A stretch of DNA of 64,000 bases from Vulcanimicrobiia bacterium. Its GTDB lineage: Bacteria; Eremiobacterota; Eremiobacteria; Baltobacterales; Baltobacteraceae. Location: contig JAMXLG010000047.1 of NCBI GenBank assembly GCA_024281135.1, positions 1 to 64,000 of the forward strand. Direction: 5' to 3'. The notes under the pieces are model-generated. The model ran no database searches. It was not told where the DNA came from and saw only the letters and a list, made by a program, of their open reading frames with translations. Of this stretch, positions 63,356 to 64,000 are shown in pieces. Position 1 is the stretch's first letter; each line of letters begins with the position of its first letter. The translations under genes were made by a program, and so were the position numbers.

Positions 63356-64000
63356 TCGTCAACGTTACCCCCGCTGATTGGAATGCGATTGCGCCGCTCT
63401 CGATCGTCGCCGTCACTGCGCTCGTCGTGTTGCTCGTCGACTTGCTTTCGCCCAAACACATCAACCGGTACGCCGGCATCGTTATTGCGGCAATCGGCAT
63501 CATCGTCGCAGGAGCGATAGCGTACGCGCAATTCCGGAGCGGGACGAATTACAGTGCGTTCGGCGGCGCGTTTATTCTCGGCGGCTTTAGCACGGTCTTC
63601 CAAGAGATTATCTTGATCGCCGCTCTCGGCTCGATCGTGTTGTACGGTGCGATCGGACGAGAGGAGCGTATTGCCGGGGCGATCGCGCTGATGTTGTGGT
63701 CAACCAGTGGTGGCATGCTGATGGCGGGCGCCGGCAACTTGATGGTGATCTTCCTCGGCCTCGAACTGCTTTCGCTTGCGCTCTACTGCTTGTGCGGTCT
63801 TGCCGACCGGCCGACGTCACGCGAGTCGGCGCTGAAGTACTTGATTCTGAGCTCGATGGCTTCGGGATTCCTGGTCTACGGTATGGCGCTGCTCTTTGGT
63901 GCAAGCGGCAGTGTCGCGCTCGCCGATCTCACGCAACCGGCGCTTGCAACGAGCCCGCTGTTTTGGATGGGCGCGGGTATGTTCTTTGTCGGCATTGCGT
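63352..64000 (+). CDS. nuoN: NADH-quinone oxidoreductase subunit N (partial, cut by window end)
   Basis: Begins with ATG 63352 inside the nuoM stop and reads through to the window end (about 216 codons, no stop). N-terminal helices include APLSIVAVTALVVLLVDLLSP and LIAALGSIVLYGAIGREERI; the family stretch MLWSTSGGMLMAGAGNLMVIFLGLELLSLALYCLCG and the ESALKYLILSSMASGFLVYGMALLFG lysine helix are both present. It completes the antiporter-like trio NuoL/M/N. Confidence 0.9.
   Translation, partial: MIVNVTPADWNAIAPLSIVAVTALVVLLVDLLSPKHINRYAGIVIAAIGIIVAGAIAYAQFRSGTNYSAFGGAFILGGFSTVFQEIILIAALGSIVLYGAIGREERIAGAIALMLWSTSGGMLMAGAGNLMVIFLGLELLSLALYCLCGLADRPTSRESALKYLILSSMASGFLVYGMALLFGASGSVALADLTQPALATSPLFWMGAGMFFVGIA

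Overview
The window is about 64 kb of densely packed, GC-rich bacterial chromosome (short intergenic gaps, many 4-nt ATGA/GTGA gene overlaps). A TonB-dependent receptor, lipoproteins and a MacB-like tripartite exporter point to a diderm. The duplicated permease of the acidobacterial ADOP type, the full nuoA-N set and the overall gene mix would suit an uncultured soil lineage such as Eremiobacterota (WPS-2) or a relative; this placement is an impression from gene content and is low confidence. I saw no tRNA, rRNA, CRISPR array, prophage or insertion sequence.

Layout. (1) 1-6.4 kb: an aromatic-acid CoA catabolic block: beta-ketoadipyl-CoA-type thiolase, aldehyde dehydrogenase, a compact BoxB-family epoxidase and an enoyl-CoA hydratase, with a PaaX-type regulator divergent from the epoxidase. 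(2) 6.4-17.4 kb: mixed metabolic and repair genes: aldo/keto reductase, EamA exporter with a divergent Lrp regulator, two secreted serine hydrolases, a class V aminotransferase, an ATP-dependent DNA ligase and its likely partner, a metallo-beta-lactamase-fold exonuclease. (3) 17.5-23.9 kb: sulfur and amino-acid genes: cysK, an asparaginase, B12-dependent metH and a TSUP permease. (4) 24.8-29.8 kb: a PadR-headed operon encoding an ADOP/MacB-type permease, a membrane-fusion protein and an ABC ATPase. (5) 29.9-36.4 kb, minus strand: phosphomannomutase, a tandem dynamin-like GTPase, nagA and a cyclopropane-fatty-acid-synthase-like methyltransferase, which reads as an envelope and precursor block. 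(6) 36.5-40.5 kb: a CHASE3-SpoIIE phosphatase and an ECF sigma factor with three small unknown proteins. (7) 40.5-50.6 kb: a vitamin B12 uptake locus (TonB receptor, BtuC, BtuD on minus; BtuF on plus) under a clear cobalamin riboswitch, then hflX, a DegP-like protease, a two-TM channel-like protein, cobU and a CPA1 antiporter. (8) 50.7-64 kb: the nuoA to nuoN complex I operon, with nuoN cut by the window end.

How it works together: B12 uptake (btu genes), cobinamide salvage (cobU) and B12-dependent methionine synthesis (metH) suggest a lineage that imports and uses corrinoids. Aromatic-acid breakdown would feed acetyl-CoA and succinyl-CoA to respiration through complex I.

The points most worth following are the short BoxB-like epoxidase, the non-orphan ADOP exporter with a PadR promoter-operator dyad, the tandem dynamin with a degenerate second head, the CRP/FNR-like palindrome abutting the nuoA start codon, the apparent CTG start of hflX, and the B12 riboswitch lying antisense to the btuF leader.
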